Assembly (NCBI RefSeq): GCF_004570575.1
Contig: NZ_SPPD01000001.1
Coordinates: forward strand, 1 to 64,000
Source of the DNA: Streptococcus cuniculi
Lineage (GTDB): Bacteria > Bacillota > Bacilli > Lactobacillales > Streptococcaceae
DNA: 64,000 bases
Direction of reading: 5' to 3'
The notes under the pieces were generated by a model. That model saw only the letters and a list, made by a program, of their open reading frames with translations. It was not told the origin of the DNA and searched no databases. Both the position numbers and the translations under genes were made by a program. Shown one piece after another: positions 33,452 through 42,474 of the stretch (position 1 is its first letter; every line of letters starts with the position of its first letter).

Positions 33452-35230
33452 ATGAAGAAATCATCTAGTTTTGCTCGTTTATGGAGCTATTTGAAAGTCT
33501 ATAAACTGCCTCTTTTTGCAGCCGTTTTTCTCAAGATTCTTAGTGTCGTGATGAGTGTCTTGGAGCCCTTTGTTTTGGGGCTTGCGATTACCGAGTTGAC
33601 CAAAAATCTCATGGAGATGGCAAAAGGTGTGGCAGGTGCAGGGATCAATGTAAGCTATATTTTCTGGATATTGGTTCTGTATTTTATCCGAGCGCTTTTC
33701 TATGAAATCGGAGCCTATTATTCCAATTATTTCATGACCAATGCTGTGCAGCAGACGGTGGCGGATCTGCGTAATGATTTGAGTCGAAAAATCAATCGTA
33801 TCTCGGTCTCTTACTTTGATAAGCAACAGTTCGGTGATGTATTGGGACGCTTTACCAGTGATGTGGAGACGGTATCCAATGCCCTCCAGCAAAGTGTGCT
33901 CCAGCTAGTCAATGCCATCTTTACGATTGCCCTTGTCATTGCCATGATGCTCTTTTTGAACCTCAACTTGGCACTGATTGTCATCATCAGTATTCCCCTG
34001 ACTTACCTTGGTGCTCAATTTATCCTAAAAAAATCACAACCCTATTTCAAGGAGCAGGCGGCTATTTTAGGACGGCTCAATGGTTTTGTTCAAGAGAATT
34101 TATCAGGTTTCAATGTCCTAAAACTCTATGGTCGTGAGGAAACCTCAACAGAGGATTTCCAAAAAATCACGGATACCTTGCAGCATGTTGGCTTTAGGGC
34201 AAGTTTCATTTCTGGTTTGATGATGCCCATTCTGCATGCAGTGTCTGATGTGACCTACCTACTTGTCGCTGTTGTCGGTGGCTTACAGGTCATTGCAGGG
34301 CGCTTGACCATTGGGAATATGCAGGCCTTTGTCCAATATGTATGGCAGGTCAGTCAGCCGATTCAGACCTTGACCCAGTTGGCAGGACCCTTGCAGAGTG
34401 CCCAGTCATCACTCGAGCGGATTTTCCAAGTCTTAGACGAGCCAGATGAGCAGATGGAGGTGAAAGAGAAATTAGCCCATGATTTGACGGGGCGGGTCAG
34501 CTTCAAGCATGTTGATTTTCAATATGTGGAAAACAAGCCTTTGATTCGGGATTTTAATCTGGAAGTAGAACCGGGTGAAATGGTAGCAATTGTTGGTCCG
34601 ACAGGGGCTGGGAAGACGACGCTGATCAATCTCTTGATGCGTTTTTATGATGTAACAAGTGGAGCGATTATGGTGGATGGCCATGATATTCGCACACTCT
34701 CTCGGCAGGAATACCGCCAGCAGTTTGGGATGGTCTTGCAGGATGCTTGGCTCTATGAGGGGACTATCAAGGAGAATCTCCGCTTTGGGAATTTGCAGGC
34801 GACAGATGAGGAAATCATTGCCGCTGCCAAGGCTGCCAATGTCGATCACTTTATCCGCACCTTACCCGGTGGTTACAATATGGAGATGAACCAGGAATCA
34901 AGCAATATCTCGCTCGGTCAAAAACAACTCTTGACCATTGCACGGGCGCTTTTAGCAGATCCGAAGATCCTGATTTTGGATGAGGCGACGAGTTCTGTCG
35001 ATACGCGCTTGGAGCTCCTGATTCAAAAGGCTATGAAGAACCTGATGAAAGGGCGGACCAGCTTTGTCATTGCCCACCGTCTATCCACCATTCAAGAAGC
35101 TGATAAGATCTTGGTCTTGAAAGATGGCCAAATTATCGAGCAAGGAAATCATCAGAGCCTCTTGGCTGACAAGGGTTTCTATTATGATCTCTACACAAGT
35201 CAATTCGCGAAAAAAGAAGAAAGTGCATAA
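33452..35230 (+). CDS. ABC exporter half-transporter, degenerate signature motif
   Basis: The 592-residue partner has an N-terminal membrane domain (about 20-320), Walker A 'GPTGAGKTT' and Walker B 'ILILDEATSSVD' with the catalytic Glu. The signature motif is weakened to ISLGQ. Together with the previous protein one ATP site is canonical and one degenerate, as expected for a type IV heterodimer. A strong terminator follows. It resembles the 40688 protein, so the two exporter pairs are paralogous. Confidence 0.85.
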   Translation: MKKSSSFARLWSYLKVYKLPLFAAVFLKILSVVMSVLEPFVLGLAITELTKNLMEMAKGVAGAGINVSYIFWILVLYFIRALFYEIGAYYSNYFMTNAVQQTVADLRNDLSRKINRISVSYFDKQQFGDVLGRFTSDVETVSNALQQSVLQLVNAIFTIALVIAMMLFLNLNLALIVIISIPLTYLGAQFILKKSQPYFKEQAAILGRLNGFVQENLSGFNVLKLYGREETSTEDFQKITDTLQHVGFRASFISGLMMPILHAVSDVTYLLVAVVGGLQVIAGRLTIGNMQAFVQYVWQVSQPIQTLTQLAGPLQSAQSSLERIFQVLDEPDEQMEVKEKLAHDLTGRVSFKHVDFQYVENKPLIRDFNLEVEPGEMVAIVGPTGAGKTTLINLLMRFYDVTSGAIMVDGHDIRTLSRQEYRQQFGMVLQDAWLYEGTIKENLRFGNLQATDEEIIAAAKAANVDHFIRTLPGGYNMEMNQESSNISLGQKQLLTIARALLADPKILILDEATSSVDTRLELLIQKAMKNLMKGRTSFVIAHRLSTIQEADKILVLKDGQIIEQGNHQSLLADKGFYYDLYTSQFAKKEESA

Positions 35231-35254
35231 AAAAGAGCCAGTTGGCTCTTTTTT
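35229..35254 (+). terminator. Terminator of the first ABC pair
   Basis: The 12-bp stem AAAAAAGAGCCA/TGGCTCTTTTTT with a 2-nt loop and T run follows immediately after the stop codon. Confidence 0.9.
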
Positions 35255-35417
35255 ATCTGTATTTTAAAGGTATATGGAGTATATTCAGAAAGATTGCTAG
35301 AGTGTCTCTTGTAAATAGCAGGCTAGTATACTGCAAACCTCACAAGTACATGATACCAGCCCCTCCTTGCCATCTGTCAGTATAGCTTCTGGTTAGCTTT
35401 CCTGTTTTGTAACGCTT

Positions 35418-35615
35418 ATACCCAAGAAAAATCAAAATCTGGAACTGGCTAAAGCTGAAACAGTTATGTCCCAAAGGGGGCACACTTGACACGAGTTCCA
35501 CTCGTTTCATTTCCTACCTTCCCCAGTCTATTCCTAGACTGTTTGACACGAGTTTCACTTGTTCTATCTCCTACCTCCAACAATCTCTCCCCATATTGTT
35601 GGAGCAGGTAGAAGG
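35418..35615 (+). repeat. Dispersed hairpin repeat, partial copy
   Basis: The left end TATACCCAAGAAAAATC is BOX-like. Modules follow: a TGGC-TAAA-GCTG hairpin (near 35454), two ACACGAG...CTCGT/CTTGT hairpins, and CTCCAACA...TGTTGGAG (near 35574-35602). The matching right end is not evident, so the copy is probably truncated. The rest of the 35255-35705 spacer shows no gene. Confidence 0.7.
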
Positions 35616-35705
35616 TTGTTCCTTATCATTTTTAGGGAGCGGTATGAAAACCTCTGCTGGTGCTTGTCACTCATCAAGATAAGTCAACAAGGTTTTTAAA
35701 GAGCA

Positions 35706-36842
35706 TTAGTCCAATTTCAAGGCATCTTGATTGAAAGGGATAGAGGAATCGTAGGGATTGTGGCGTAGTTTAAAGTGTTTGATATCTTCAATGGTTTGAG
35801 TACCAGCCAGCTGCATGACCATTTTGAGTTCCTCGTTTATCTTTTCAAAGACTTGGCGGGTACCAACGCTACCTCCCATAGCCAGTCCGTAGACCACTGG
35901 ACGACCGAGGGCGACAAGGTCGGCACCAGAAGCCAGCGCTTTAAAGACATGTTGCCCACGTCGAACGCCAGAGTCAAAGACAATTGGGACACGTCTGTCA
36001 ACAGCTTCCGCCACTTCTTGGAGGGAATCAAAGGCAGCTGGTCCACCGTCGAGCTGACGACCACCGTGGTTGGTGACCCAAATACCAGCTGCTCCAGCAT
36101 TCAAGGCACGAAAGACATCTTCGGCACACTGGGGTCCTTTGACATAGACTGGAAGTCCGGAGTATTGGGCGATATATTCGACATCTTTTGGTGAGAGGGC
36201 TTGTTTGGCTGAACGGTAGACGTAATCCATGGTCTTTCCAGCACCGTCTGGTAGGTATTCTTGGACGATTGGCATACCGACTGGGAAGACAAAGCCGTTA
36301 CGTTTATCGACCTCACGGTTTCCTCCGACAGTAGCGTCCACTGTTAAGACGATCGCTTTAACCCCTTGTTCTTTCACGCGGTCCATAATGTGGCGGTTGA
36401 TACCGTCATCCTTACTGTAATAGAACTGGAACCATTGAGGAGCGCCATTCAGAGCCTGTGTAATGTCAGGAATGTCGGTAGTTGAATAGGAACTGGTTGT
36501 GTAAATGGTACCAAATTCGCTGACTCCTTTAGCACTGGCAACCTCGCCTTGCTCATTGGCTAGCTTATGAGCAGCAACGGGAGCCATAATGATTGGAGAA
36601 GTTAGTCTATCCCCATCATAGGTAATTTCGGTAGAAGGATTTTCAACCCCCTTCAAGCTGTGAGGCACAATCAATTTGTGGTTAAAGGAACGGATGTTTT
36701 CGTGTAAAGTGAAGGTATCCCCAGCTCCACTTGCAATATAACCAAATGCCCCTTTTGGAATGACCCCTTGTGCCATTTTTTCTAAGTCAAAGACATTGAT
36801 AAATTCAACGGGGCCCTCTGCTTTACTTGTTTTGAAATCCAT
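35706..36842 (-). CDS. lctO: L-lactate oxidase (FMN-dependent)
   Basis: LctO oxidises lactate to pyruvate with oxygen, releasing hydrogen peroxide. The 378-residue protein belongs to the alpha-hydroxy-acid oxidase family: 'ASGAGDTFTLHEN', 'PIIMAPVAAHKLA', 'YYSKDDGINRHIMDR', the catalytic His in 'WVTNHGGRQLDGGPA', and 'VFDSGVRRGQHVFKALASGADLVALGRP'. The start at 36842 (MDFKTSKAEGP) has AGAGGAAAA upstream. An upstream in-frame start would add 39 residues and cover the promoter and cre site. An excellent promoter and cre site precede it. Confidence 0.93.
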   Translation of the reverse strand: MDFKTSKAEGPVEFINVFDLEKMAQGVIPKGAFGYIASGAGDTFTLHENIRSFNHKLIVPHSLKGVENPSTEITYDGDRLTSPIIMAPVAAHKLANEQGEVASAKGVSEFGTIYTTSSYSTTDIPDITQALNGAPQWFQFYYSKDDGINRHIMDRVKEQGVKAIVLTVDATVGGNREVDKRNGFVFPVGMPIVQEYLPDGAGKTMDYVYRSAKQALSPKDVEYIAQYSGLPVYVKGPQCAEDVFRALNAGAAGIWVTNHGGRQLDGGPAAFDSLQEVAEAVDRRVPIVFDSGVRRGQHVFKALASGADLVALGRPVVYGLAMGGSVGTRQVFEKINEELKMVMQLAGTQTIEDIKHFKLRHNPYDSSIPFNQDALKLD

Positions 36843-36894
36843 GCGGTTTTCCTCTAAATCTAGACTAGATCTACTTTCTAATAAAAATCTATTT

Positions 36895-36909
36895 TTGTTA
36901 GCGCTTACA
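36895..36909 (-). promoter_or_regulatory. cre site at the lctO transcription start
   Basis: TTGTTAGCGCTTACA (plus-strand reading) matches the CcpA consensus with one mismatch. It covers the predicted transcription start 7 nt after the -10, so CcpA would repress lctO on glucose, as reported for streptococcal lactate oxidase. Confidence 0.75.
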
Positions 36910-36915
36910 ATAAGT

Positions 36916-36944
36916 AGTATAGCAATTTCTGAAAGCGGCGTCAA
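36916..36944 (-). promoter_or_regulatory. lctO promoter
   Basis: On the minus strand TTGACG (36944-36939), a 17-bp spacer and TATACT (36921-36916), close to the sigma-A consensus. Confidence 0.85.
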
Positions 36945-36970
36945 TTGATTTGCACTCAAAATGTGAAAAT

Positions 36971-36999
36971 ATCACAAGCTCTCTGGGAAAGCTTGTGAT
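36971..36999. terminator. Hairpin between the YdcF-like gene and lctO
   Basis: ATCACAAGCT/AGCTTGTGAT, 10 bp with a 9-nt loop. It lies downstream of the YdcF-like gene and upstream of the lctO promoter. There is no T run on the relevant side, so its role is uncertain. Confidence 0.35.
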
Positions 37000-37173
37000 A
37001 CGAGTGGTTGTTTTTTATTATAGTTGTTCCGTTTATTTTTATAATTGAACACAGGCTACGAGCTGTATAAAAGCTGTGTTCCCTTTAGTGATGCCCTTAG
37101 AAATAGGCTGCAAATCCCCTCTGGAGTTTTCGACTTGTCAAATGTTCTATTTTGTCTCTTTTTTACGAATAGA

Positions 37174-38169
37174 TTAGAAAAAGAGCGAGCTAATCCACGA
37201 TAAAATGTTTAGACCGATAATGACAGCGTGCCATTTCCAATACATGAGCACGAGGCCGGCTGTTTCACGGATCCAAGCACTCGGGAGGTAGTAGAAGGCT
37301 GTTTTAGAACCGACACTGCGCCCCTTGAGTTTTAGCTTTCGCATATAAATTCCAGCTCGCAGGGAATGAAAACTGTTGGTCACAACCAGAAAACGTGGTG
37401 TGGTATCTTGAGTTTCACCAATGAGCTTCCGGGAAAATGTTAGATTTTCGAGGGTCGTTGTGGATTGTGCTTCAAGGAGCAGTTTGTCGCTCGCCAGTCC
37501 CTTATCAAGGAGGTAGCGAGACATGGCTTGGGCTTCCGAAATCGCTTCATCATTTCCTTGACCACCAGAAACAATGATGGTTGGCTGTTTGCCGAATTTT
37601 TCATAGTAGAATAGTCCCTTGTCTAGTCGCTGGGCAAGGAGGGGCGGAACCTTGTCCCCTATCAGTCCAGAACCAAGGACAATGATATAGTCTGGCTGGT
37701 AGGTGAGGGGGAATAGATTGTAAAAAATGCCGTAGGCGATATAGGATAGGTAGATAAAACTTCCGTAGATGAGCAGGCTGTCCAGCAATTCGGTGATTTT
37801 TCTAATGAGGAAATAGCCACCAAAGAAGTGCAGAGCTAGAGTAATCAGAATCGCAAGACCGTAAAAGAGGGAGAGAAGATTGGCTAACCTACGCCCCTCA
37901 AAGGTGATCATCTGTTTGCCGTTAAAGAGGAGATAGATAGTGGATAGGAGGACACTCAGGGGGATGAGCAGTAGTCCACCGATAAGGATGAGTATAGCTG
38001 TTTGCTTGTCCCAGAGGCTCAATTGGACGACAAAGAAACCTGCTATGATAAAGGCAAAGAGAATCAAGACTATAAAAAAGAGGTAGGCATTGAGGAGACG
38101 CCTTGGTTCGAGGAGAAAGAGTGCCATAAATAAGAGGGCAGGTAAGAGCCAAACGAGGTGGAGAATCAT
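37174..38169 (-). CDS. YdcF/DUF218 family membrane protein
   Basis: The 331-residue protein has about five membrane helices in the first 160 residues, then a DUF218 domain. Conserved motifs are 'PDYIIVLGSGLIGDKVPPLLAQRLDKGLFYYEK', 'IIVSGGQGNDEAISEAQAMSRYLL' and 'FLVVTNSFHSLRAGIYMRKL'. Related ElyC/SanA proteins affect envelope or peptidoglycan precursor metabolism; the exact reaction here is not known. GAAAGG precedes the ATG. A 10-bp dyad overlaps its likely promoter. Confidence 0.82.
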   Translation of the reverse strand: MILHLVWLLPALLFMALFLLEPRRLLNAYLFFIVLILFAFIIAGFFVVQLSLWDKQTAILILIGGLLLIPLSVLLSTIYLLFNGKQMITFEGRRLANLLSLFYGLAILITLALHFFGGYFLIRKITELLDSLLIYGSFIYLSYIAYGIFYNLFPLTYQPDYIIVLGSGLIGDKVPPLLAQRLDKGLFYYEKFGKQPTIIVSGGQGNDEAISEAQAMSRYLLDKGLASDKLLLEAQSTTTLENLTFSRKLIGETQDTTPRFLVVTNSFHSLRAGIYMRKLKLKGRSVGSKTAFYYLPSAWIRETAGLVLMYWKWHAVIIGLNILSWISSLFF

Positions 38170-38190
38170 AAAGAGTAAAGACCTTTCTTT

Positions 38191-38218
38191 CTAACTAAAT
38201 TGCGAAATATTTAGTTAG
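38191..38218 (-). promoter_or_regulatory. Palindromic operator candidate before the YdcF-like gene
   Basis: CTAACTAAAT and ATTTAGTTAG are perfect inverted 10-mers separated by 8 nt. They overlap the edge of a minus-strand TATACT (38222-38217), 22 nt upstream of the start codon. This suits a MarR/TetR-type repressor. Confidence 0.5.
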
Positions 38219-38399
38219 TATACCATAAATCCTTGTACTAGAAAAGATGGTGAAAGACTGCTATAAGGTTCCTAAAAAATAAGCTAATCCCTATCTGTAT
38301 AACAGCTAGGTTTCGGTTTGCCATAGAGTTTAACCCCTTTGAAAATGAACAGGCTAGTTTGTCACCTTGGACCGAAAGCAGTTTATAAGTCGGGAAATC

Positions 38400-38462
38400 G
38401 TTCTCACGAGAACTTTTTCTTGACATTCGATCTAGAAGTGTTAAAATAGTTCTCATGGTAAC
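38400..38462 (+). promoter_or_regulatory. Promoter and operator of the MarR-ABC operon
   Basis: TTGACA (38420-38425), a 16-bp spacer and TAAAAT (38442-38447). GTTCTC-AC-GAGAAC (38400-38413) is a perfect inverted repeat just upstream. A related GTTCTC...GGTAAC lies at 38449-38462 at the start site. The two sites bracket the promoter, as expected for autorepression. Confidence 0.65.
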
Positions 38463-38482
38463 GAATAAGAAAGGAAAATGTT

Positions 38483-38935
38483 ATGACGACAGATCTATTG
38501 AAAGAATTTAATAGACTAGCTCATAACATGGGTTCGGTTGTCCATTCTGCCGCCCGAGATGCTGATATGGAATTGCTGGGAGGACCGCAGGGGCATGTCC
38601 TCTATTATCTTGCCCACCATGAAGATGAGGAAATTTTTATCAAGGATATTGAGCACCATCTGAAGATTTCCAAATCTGTAACCAGCAACCTCATCAAGCG
38701 GATGGGAAAAAATGGCTTTATCGTGGTGGAGCCATCTAAGAGGGATAAACGCAAGAAAATTGTCCGCATGTCAGATACTGCTAGGATAAAAAGTCAAAAG
38801 ATCGGTAAGTTTTGGGGTGATATGCGCCAAAAATTACTAGCAGGGATCGCAGAAGAAGATCTAGCAGTCTTTTCAAAGGTTATCCAACAACTTCATCATA
38901 ATTTAGAAAAAATTGAGCAGAAGGAGAAAGAATGA
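38483..38935 (+). CDS. satR: MarR-family repressor (probable SatR)
   Basis: The 150-residue MarR winged-helix protein has 'GPQGHVLYYLAHHEDEEIFIKDIEHHLKISKSVTSNLIKRMGKNGFIVVEPSKRDKRKKIVRMSD' as DNA-binding core and wing. AAGGAAAA precedes the ATG. It overlaps the ABC gene by 4 nt. A MarR gene followed by two ABC half-transporters is the S. suis satRAB arrangement, where SatR represses a fluoroquinolone efflux pump. The name rests on that layout, not on an alignment. Confidence 0.78.
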   Translation: MTTDLLKEFNRLAHNMGSVVHSAARDADMELLGGPQGHVLYYLAHHEDEEIFIKDIEHHLKISKSVTSNLIKRMGKNGFIVVEPSKRDKRKKIVRMSDTARIKSQKIGKFWGDMRQKLLAGIAEEDLAVFSKVIQQLHHNLEKIEQKEKE

Positions 38936-40698
38936 GTAAACTATTTAAACGCTTAAATGGCAAAGAGTGGTTGATGATTCTAACGAGTATCGCCTTTGTC
39001 TGTCTGACAGTTTGGCTAGAGTTAGAAGTCCCAGGCTATATGTCTGACATTACTAGACTCTTGCAACTGCCGGATACAAGGACTTCCGAACTCTGGTCAC
39101 CGGGTCTCAAAATGCTGGGTTTTTCGTTAGCTAGTTTGGGAGCCTCTATCATAGTTGGTTTTATGGCGTCGCGCTTGGCTGCCAGCTTTACCACCCGTTT
39201 GCGCAAGGATATTTTTCACCGAGTTTTAGATTATTCAGACGCTGAAGTTAAGCACTTTAGTATCCCTAGTCTTTTGACACGGACAACCAATGACTTGACC
39301 CAGATTCAACTCTTATTCACCATGGGCTTGCAGGTTGCAACTCGTGGACCGATTATGGCGCTCTGGGCATTGAGTAAAATTGTCGGCAAATCAGATCATT
39401 GGCTTTGGGCGGTCATCGTAGCAGTCTTGATTAACCTAATCATGATGACGGTTTTAGTCACTCTCGCCTTTCCAAAACAAACGCTTGTCCAACAATTGAC
39501 CGACCGTTTGAACAGTATTACCCGTGAAGGGCTAACAGGTATCCGAGTCGTTCGTGCTTATAATGCCGAAGAGTACCAGGATGGAAAATTTGCTCAGGCC
39601 AATGAAGAACTAACAGCACTCAACCTATTTGTCAGCCGTTTAATGGCGCTGATGAATCCTGTCATGATGATGATTTCCAGTGGCTTGAGCCTAGCCATTT
39701 ATTGGATTGGTGCTTATCTCATCAATGAGGCTGCTCTAGCAGATAAGTTGCCGATTTTTAGCGATATGGTCGTCTTTATGTCCTATGCGATGCAGGTGGT
39801 CATGGGCTTCATGATGATGAGTGCTTTGTTTATTATTCTACCGCGTGTCTTGGTCTCAACCAAGCGGATCAATGAAGTACTGGACTTAACCTCCTCTATT
39901 CTTTCGCTTCAAAAATCCCAAGCAGGAGTAGCTACGGAGGAGCAGATTATCTTTGATGATGTGACCTTCCGTTATTCAGATGCATCAGAGGCAGTCATTG
40001 AGCATGTCAGCTTTACCGCAAAAGCTGGCGATACGGTGGCCTTTATCGGTTCAACTGGTTCTGGAAAATCTACTTTGGTCAGCTTAATTCCGCGTTTTTA
40101 TGATGTCAGTGAAGGTCAGATTTTGCTAGACGGGGTAGATGTCAGAAATTACAGTGAGGCAGACTTGCGTGCCAAGGTCGGCTACATTCCACAAAAAGCA
40201 GTCTTATTCTCAGGCGATATTCGCAGTAACATTGACTTTGGAGAGAGTAAGGAGAGCCCACTCAATGATGAGGCGATTTGGGAAGCCTTAGATCTGGCAC
40301 AGGCTAAAGATTTTGTTGCGGAAAAAGAAGACGGGCTTTCTGCACATGTCGCCCAGTCGGGGAGCAATTTTTCCGGCGGTCAGCGTCAGCGCTTAGCGAT
40401 TGCACGCGCCCTTGCTCGTAAGCCTGAAATCCTGATCTTTGACGATTCCTTCTCTGCTCTAGATTACCGGACGGATCGTACGTTACGGGAGGAGCTTGCA
40501 AAACGTACTGCTGGGATGACCAAGTTGATTGTAGCACAAAGGATTTCGACCATTATGGATGCTGATCAAATCTTGGTGCTGGATAAGGGCAAAGTTGTGG
40601 GTCAAGGAAGTCACAAAGAATTACTTGCCAACAATGAAGTCTATCAAGAAATTGCTTACTCACAATTATCAAAGGAGGAATTGGAAAATGGAAAATAA
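38932..40698 (+). CDS. satA: ABC multidrug exporter half-transporter (probable SatA)
   Basis: The 588-residue protein has a six-helix membrane domain, Walker A 'GSTGSGKST', signature FSGGQRQRL and Walker B 'ILIFDDSFSALD'. The catalytic Glu is replaced by Asp, as in the 31707 protein. It overlaps the next gene by 11 nt, consistent with translational coupling and obligate heterodimer formation. It probably exports fluoroquinolones or other drugs across the cell membrane if the satRAB assignment holds. Confidence 0.78.
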   Translation: MSKLFKRLNGKEWLMILTSIAFVCLTVWLELEVPGYMSDITRLLQLPDTRTSELWSPGLKMLGFSLASLGASIIVGFMASRLAASFTTRLRKDIFHRVLDYSDAEVKHFSIPSLLTRTTNDLTQIQLLFTMGLQVATRGPIMALWALSKIVGKSDHWLWAVIVAVLINLIMMTVLVTLAFPKQTLVQQLTDRLNSITREGLTGIRVVRAYNAEEYQDGKFAQANEELTALNLFVSRLMALMNPVMMMISSGLSLAIYWIGAYLINEAALADKLPIFSDMVVFMSYAMQVVMGFMMMSALFIILPRVLVSTKRINEVLDLTSSILSLQKSQAGVATEEQIIFDDVTFRYSDASEAVIEHVSFTAKAGDTVAFIGSTGSGKSTLVSLIPRFYDVSEGQILLDGVDVRNYSEADLRAKVGYIPQKAVLFSGDIRSNIDFGESKESPLNDEAIWEALDLAQAKDFVAEKEDGLSAHVAQSGSNFSGGQRQRLAIARALARKPEILIFDDSFSALDYRTDRTLREELAKRTAGMTKLIVAQRISTIMDADQILVLDKGKVVGQGSHKELLANNEVYQEIAYSQLSKEELENGK

Positions 40699-42436
40699 GA
40701 CATCTTCTTTATTTAGCCAAATGAAACCTCATATCAAAGGTTTTCAAGTTCCTTTTGTCCTTGCGATGCTTGGAGCGTTTATATCAAGTGTGATTACGGT
40801 AATTGGACCCGATAAGATCAGGGAGATCACAGACTTGATTACTGAGGGATTGAGGACAGGGATTGACACCGATAAAGTATCTAAGATTGCAATGACCCTG
40901 GCGCTTCTTTACGGAATCGGAGCTCTTCTCAACTACGCTCAATCCTTTACGATTTCAACGATCATTCAGTATTTTTCAAAACGCCTGCGGACAGCAATTG
41001 CAGAAAAAATCAACAGGCTCCCTTTGGGCTACTTTGATCGTCACTCCCAAGGAGATACCCTCTCTCGTGTGACCAATGACGTGGATACAGCCAGCCAGTC
41101 TCTGAATCAAAGTTTGGGTACCGTTCTTTCCTCAAGTATCCTTTTACTTGTGACCCTTATAATGATGTTTAAAGTCAACGTAACCCTATCCTTTGTAGCG
41201 ATCGGTTCTGTCTTATTTGGATTTGTCTTTGTCAGCATTATCATGAGACGGGCGCGAGGATTTTTTAAGAACCAGCAAACCAATCTCGCCAAAGTGAATG
41301 GTTACGTAGAAGAGATGTACTCTGGTCATCAGGTTGTGACAGCTTATCATGCGGACCATGAAGTAAAAAAGCAGTTTGAAAATCTCAATCAAGCCCTCTA
41401 TGTCAGCATGTGGAAATCTCAATTTATTTCTGGCATTATGATGCCGCTGATGATGTTTATCGGAAACTTCGGCTATGTGATGGTAGTGATAGCAGGAGCT
41501 GCTTTGACCTTGCATGGTCATGCAACGATGGGGACGATTGTTGCCTTTATGGCCTATGTACGTATTTTCTCTCAACCTCTGTCCCAGATTGCGCAAGGTT
41601 TGACAGTCTTGCAATCTGCCAGTGCTGCTATGGGGCGTGTCTTTGACTTCTTAGGTGAGCAAGAGATGGAAGATGATCAGGCAAAAGTGCAACAGCTAGT
41701 TTCTCTAAAAGGGGACGTGACCTTTGACCATGTGTCCTTTGGCTATTCGCCTGATAAGACCATTATCCATGACTTTTCTGCAGTCGCTAAGGCAGGGCAA
41801 AAAATTGCCATTGTTGGCCCGACTGGTGCTGGCAAGACGACGATTGTCAATCTGCTGATGAAATTCTATGAGATTGACCAAGGACGGATTTTGATTGATG
41901 GTGTGGATACCAAGACCATGAAACGCTCCGAGGTGCATGATGCCTTTAGTATGGTCTTGCAAGATACCTGGCTTTTTGAAGGAACCATTAAGGAAAATCT
42001 AATCTATAATCAGCAAGATATTTCGGATGCGGCGGTTATCCAGGCTGCAAAGGCGGTCGGAGTACATCACTTTATCATGACCTTGCCAAAGGGCTATGAT
42101 ACCAGACTTGATGATACAGTGACCTTGTCAGTCGGACAAAAACAATTGCTGACGATTGCTCGAGCGCTTTTAAAAGATGCGCCGCTACTCATTCTTGATG
42201 AGGCGACGAGTTCTGTCGATACCCGAACGGAAGAACTGATCCAAAAAGCCATGGACAAACTTATGGAAGGGCGTACCTCCTTTGTCATTGCCCACCGCTT
42301 ATCTACCATTCGTAATGCTGACCTCATTCTAGTCATGAAAGATGGTAATATTATTGAGCAAGGCAATCATGACGCCCTCATGGCTCAAAATGGCTTCTAT
42401 GCCAACCTATATAACAGCCAATTTAGCGAGGAGTAA
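40688..42436 (+). CDS. satB: ABC multidrug exporter half-transporter (probable SatB)
   Basis: The 582-residue partner carries Walker A 'GPTGAGKTT', signature LSVGQKQLL (degenerate) and Walker B 'LLILDEATSSVD' (catalytic Glu present). I chose the ATG at 40688, 9 nt after AAAGGAGG, inside the end of the previous gene. An upstream in-frame start would overlap that gene by more than 120 bp. A 10-bp hairpin follows the stop. Confidence 0.78.
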   Translation: MENKTSSLFSQMKPHIKGFQVPFVLAMLGAFISSVITVIGPDKIREITDLITEGLRTGIDTDKVSKIAMTLALLYGIGALLNYAQSFTISTIIQYFSKRLRTAIAEKINRLPLGYFDRHSQGDTLSRVTNDVDTASQSLNQSLGTVLSSSILLLVTLIMMFKVNVTLSFVAIGSVLFGFVFVSIIMRRARGFFKNQQTNLAKVNGYVEEMYSGHQVVTAYHADHEVKKQFENLNQALYVSMWKSQFISGIMMPLMMFIGNFGYVMVVIAGAALTLHGHATMGTIVAFMAYVRIFSQPLSQIAQGLTVLQSASAAMGRVFDFLGEQEMEDDQAKVQQLVSLKGDVTFDHVSFGYSPDKTIIHDFSAVAKAGQKIAIVGPTGAGKTTIVNLLMKFYEIDQGRILIDGVDTKTMKRSEVHDAFSMVLQDTWLFEGTIKENLIYNQQDISDAAVIQAAKAVGVHHFIMTLPKGYDTRLDDTVTLSVGQKQLLTIARALLKDAPLLILDEATSSVDTRTEELIQKAMDKLMEGRTSFVIAHRLSTIRNADLILVMKDGNIIEQGNHDALMAQNGFYANLYNSQFSEE

Positions 42437-42458
42437 AGTGGTCCAGTGGACCACTTTA
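42434..42458 (+). terminator. Hairpin after the second ABC pair
   Basis: The stem AAAGTGGTCC/GGACCACTTT with a 3-nt loop starts at the stop codon. It is not followed by a T run, so it may be a weak terminator or an mRNA 3' end structure. Confidence 0.5.
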
Positions 42459-42474
42459 GCCTTGCGTCTAGATT

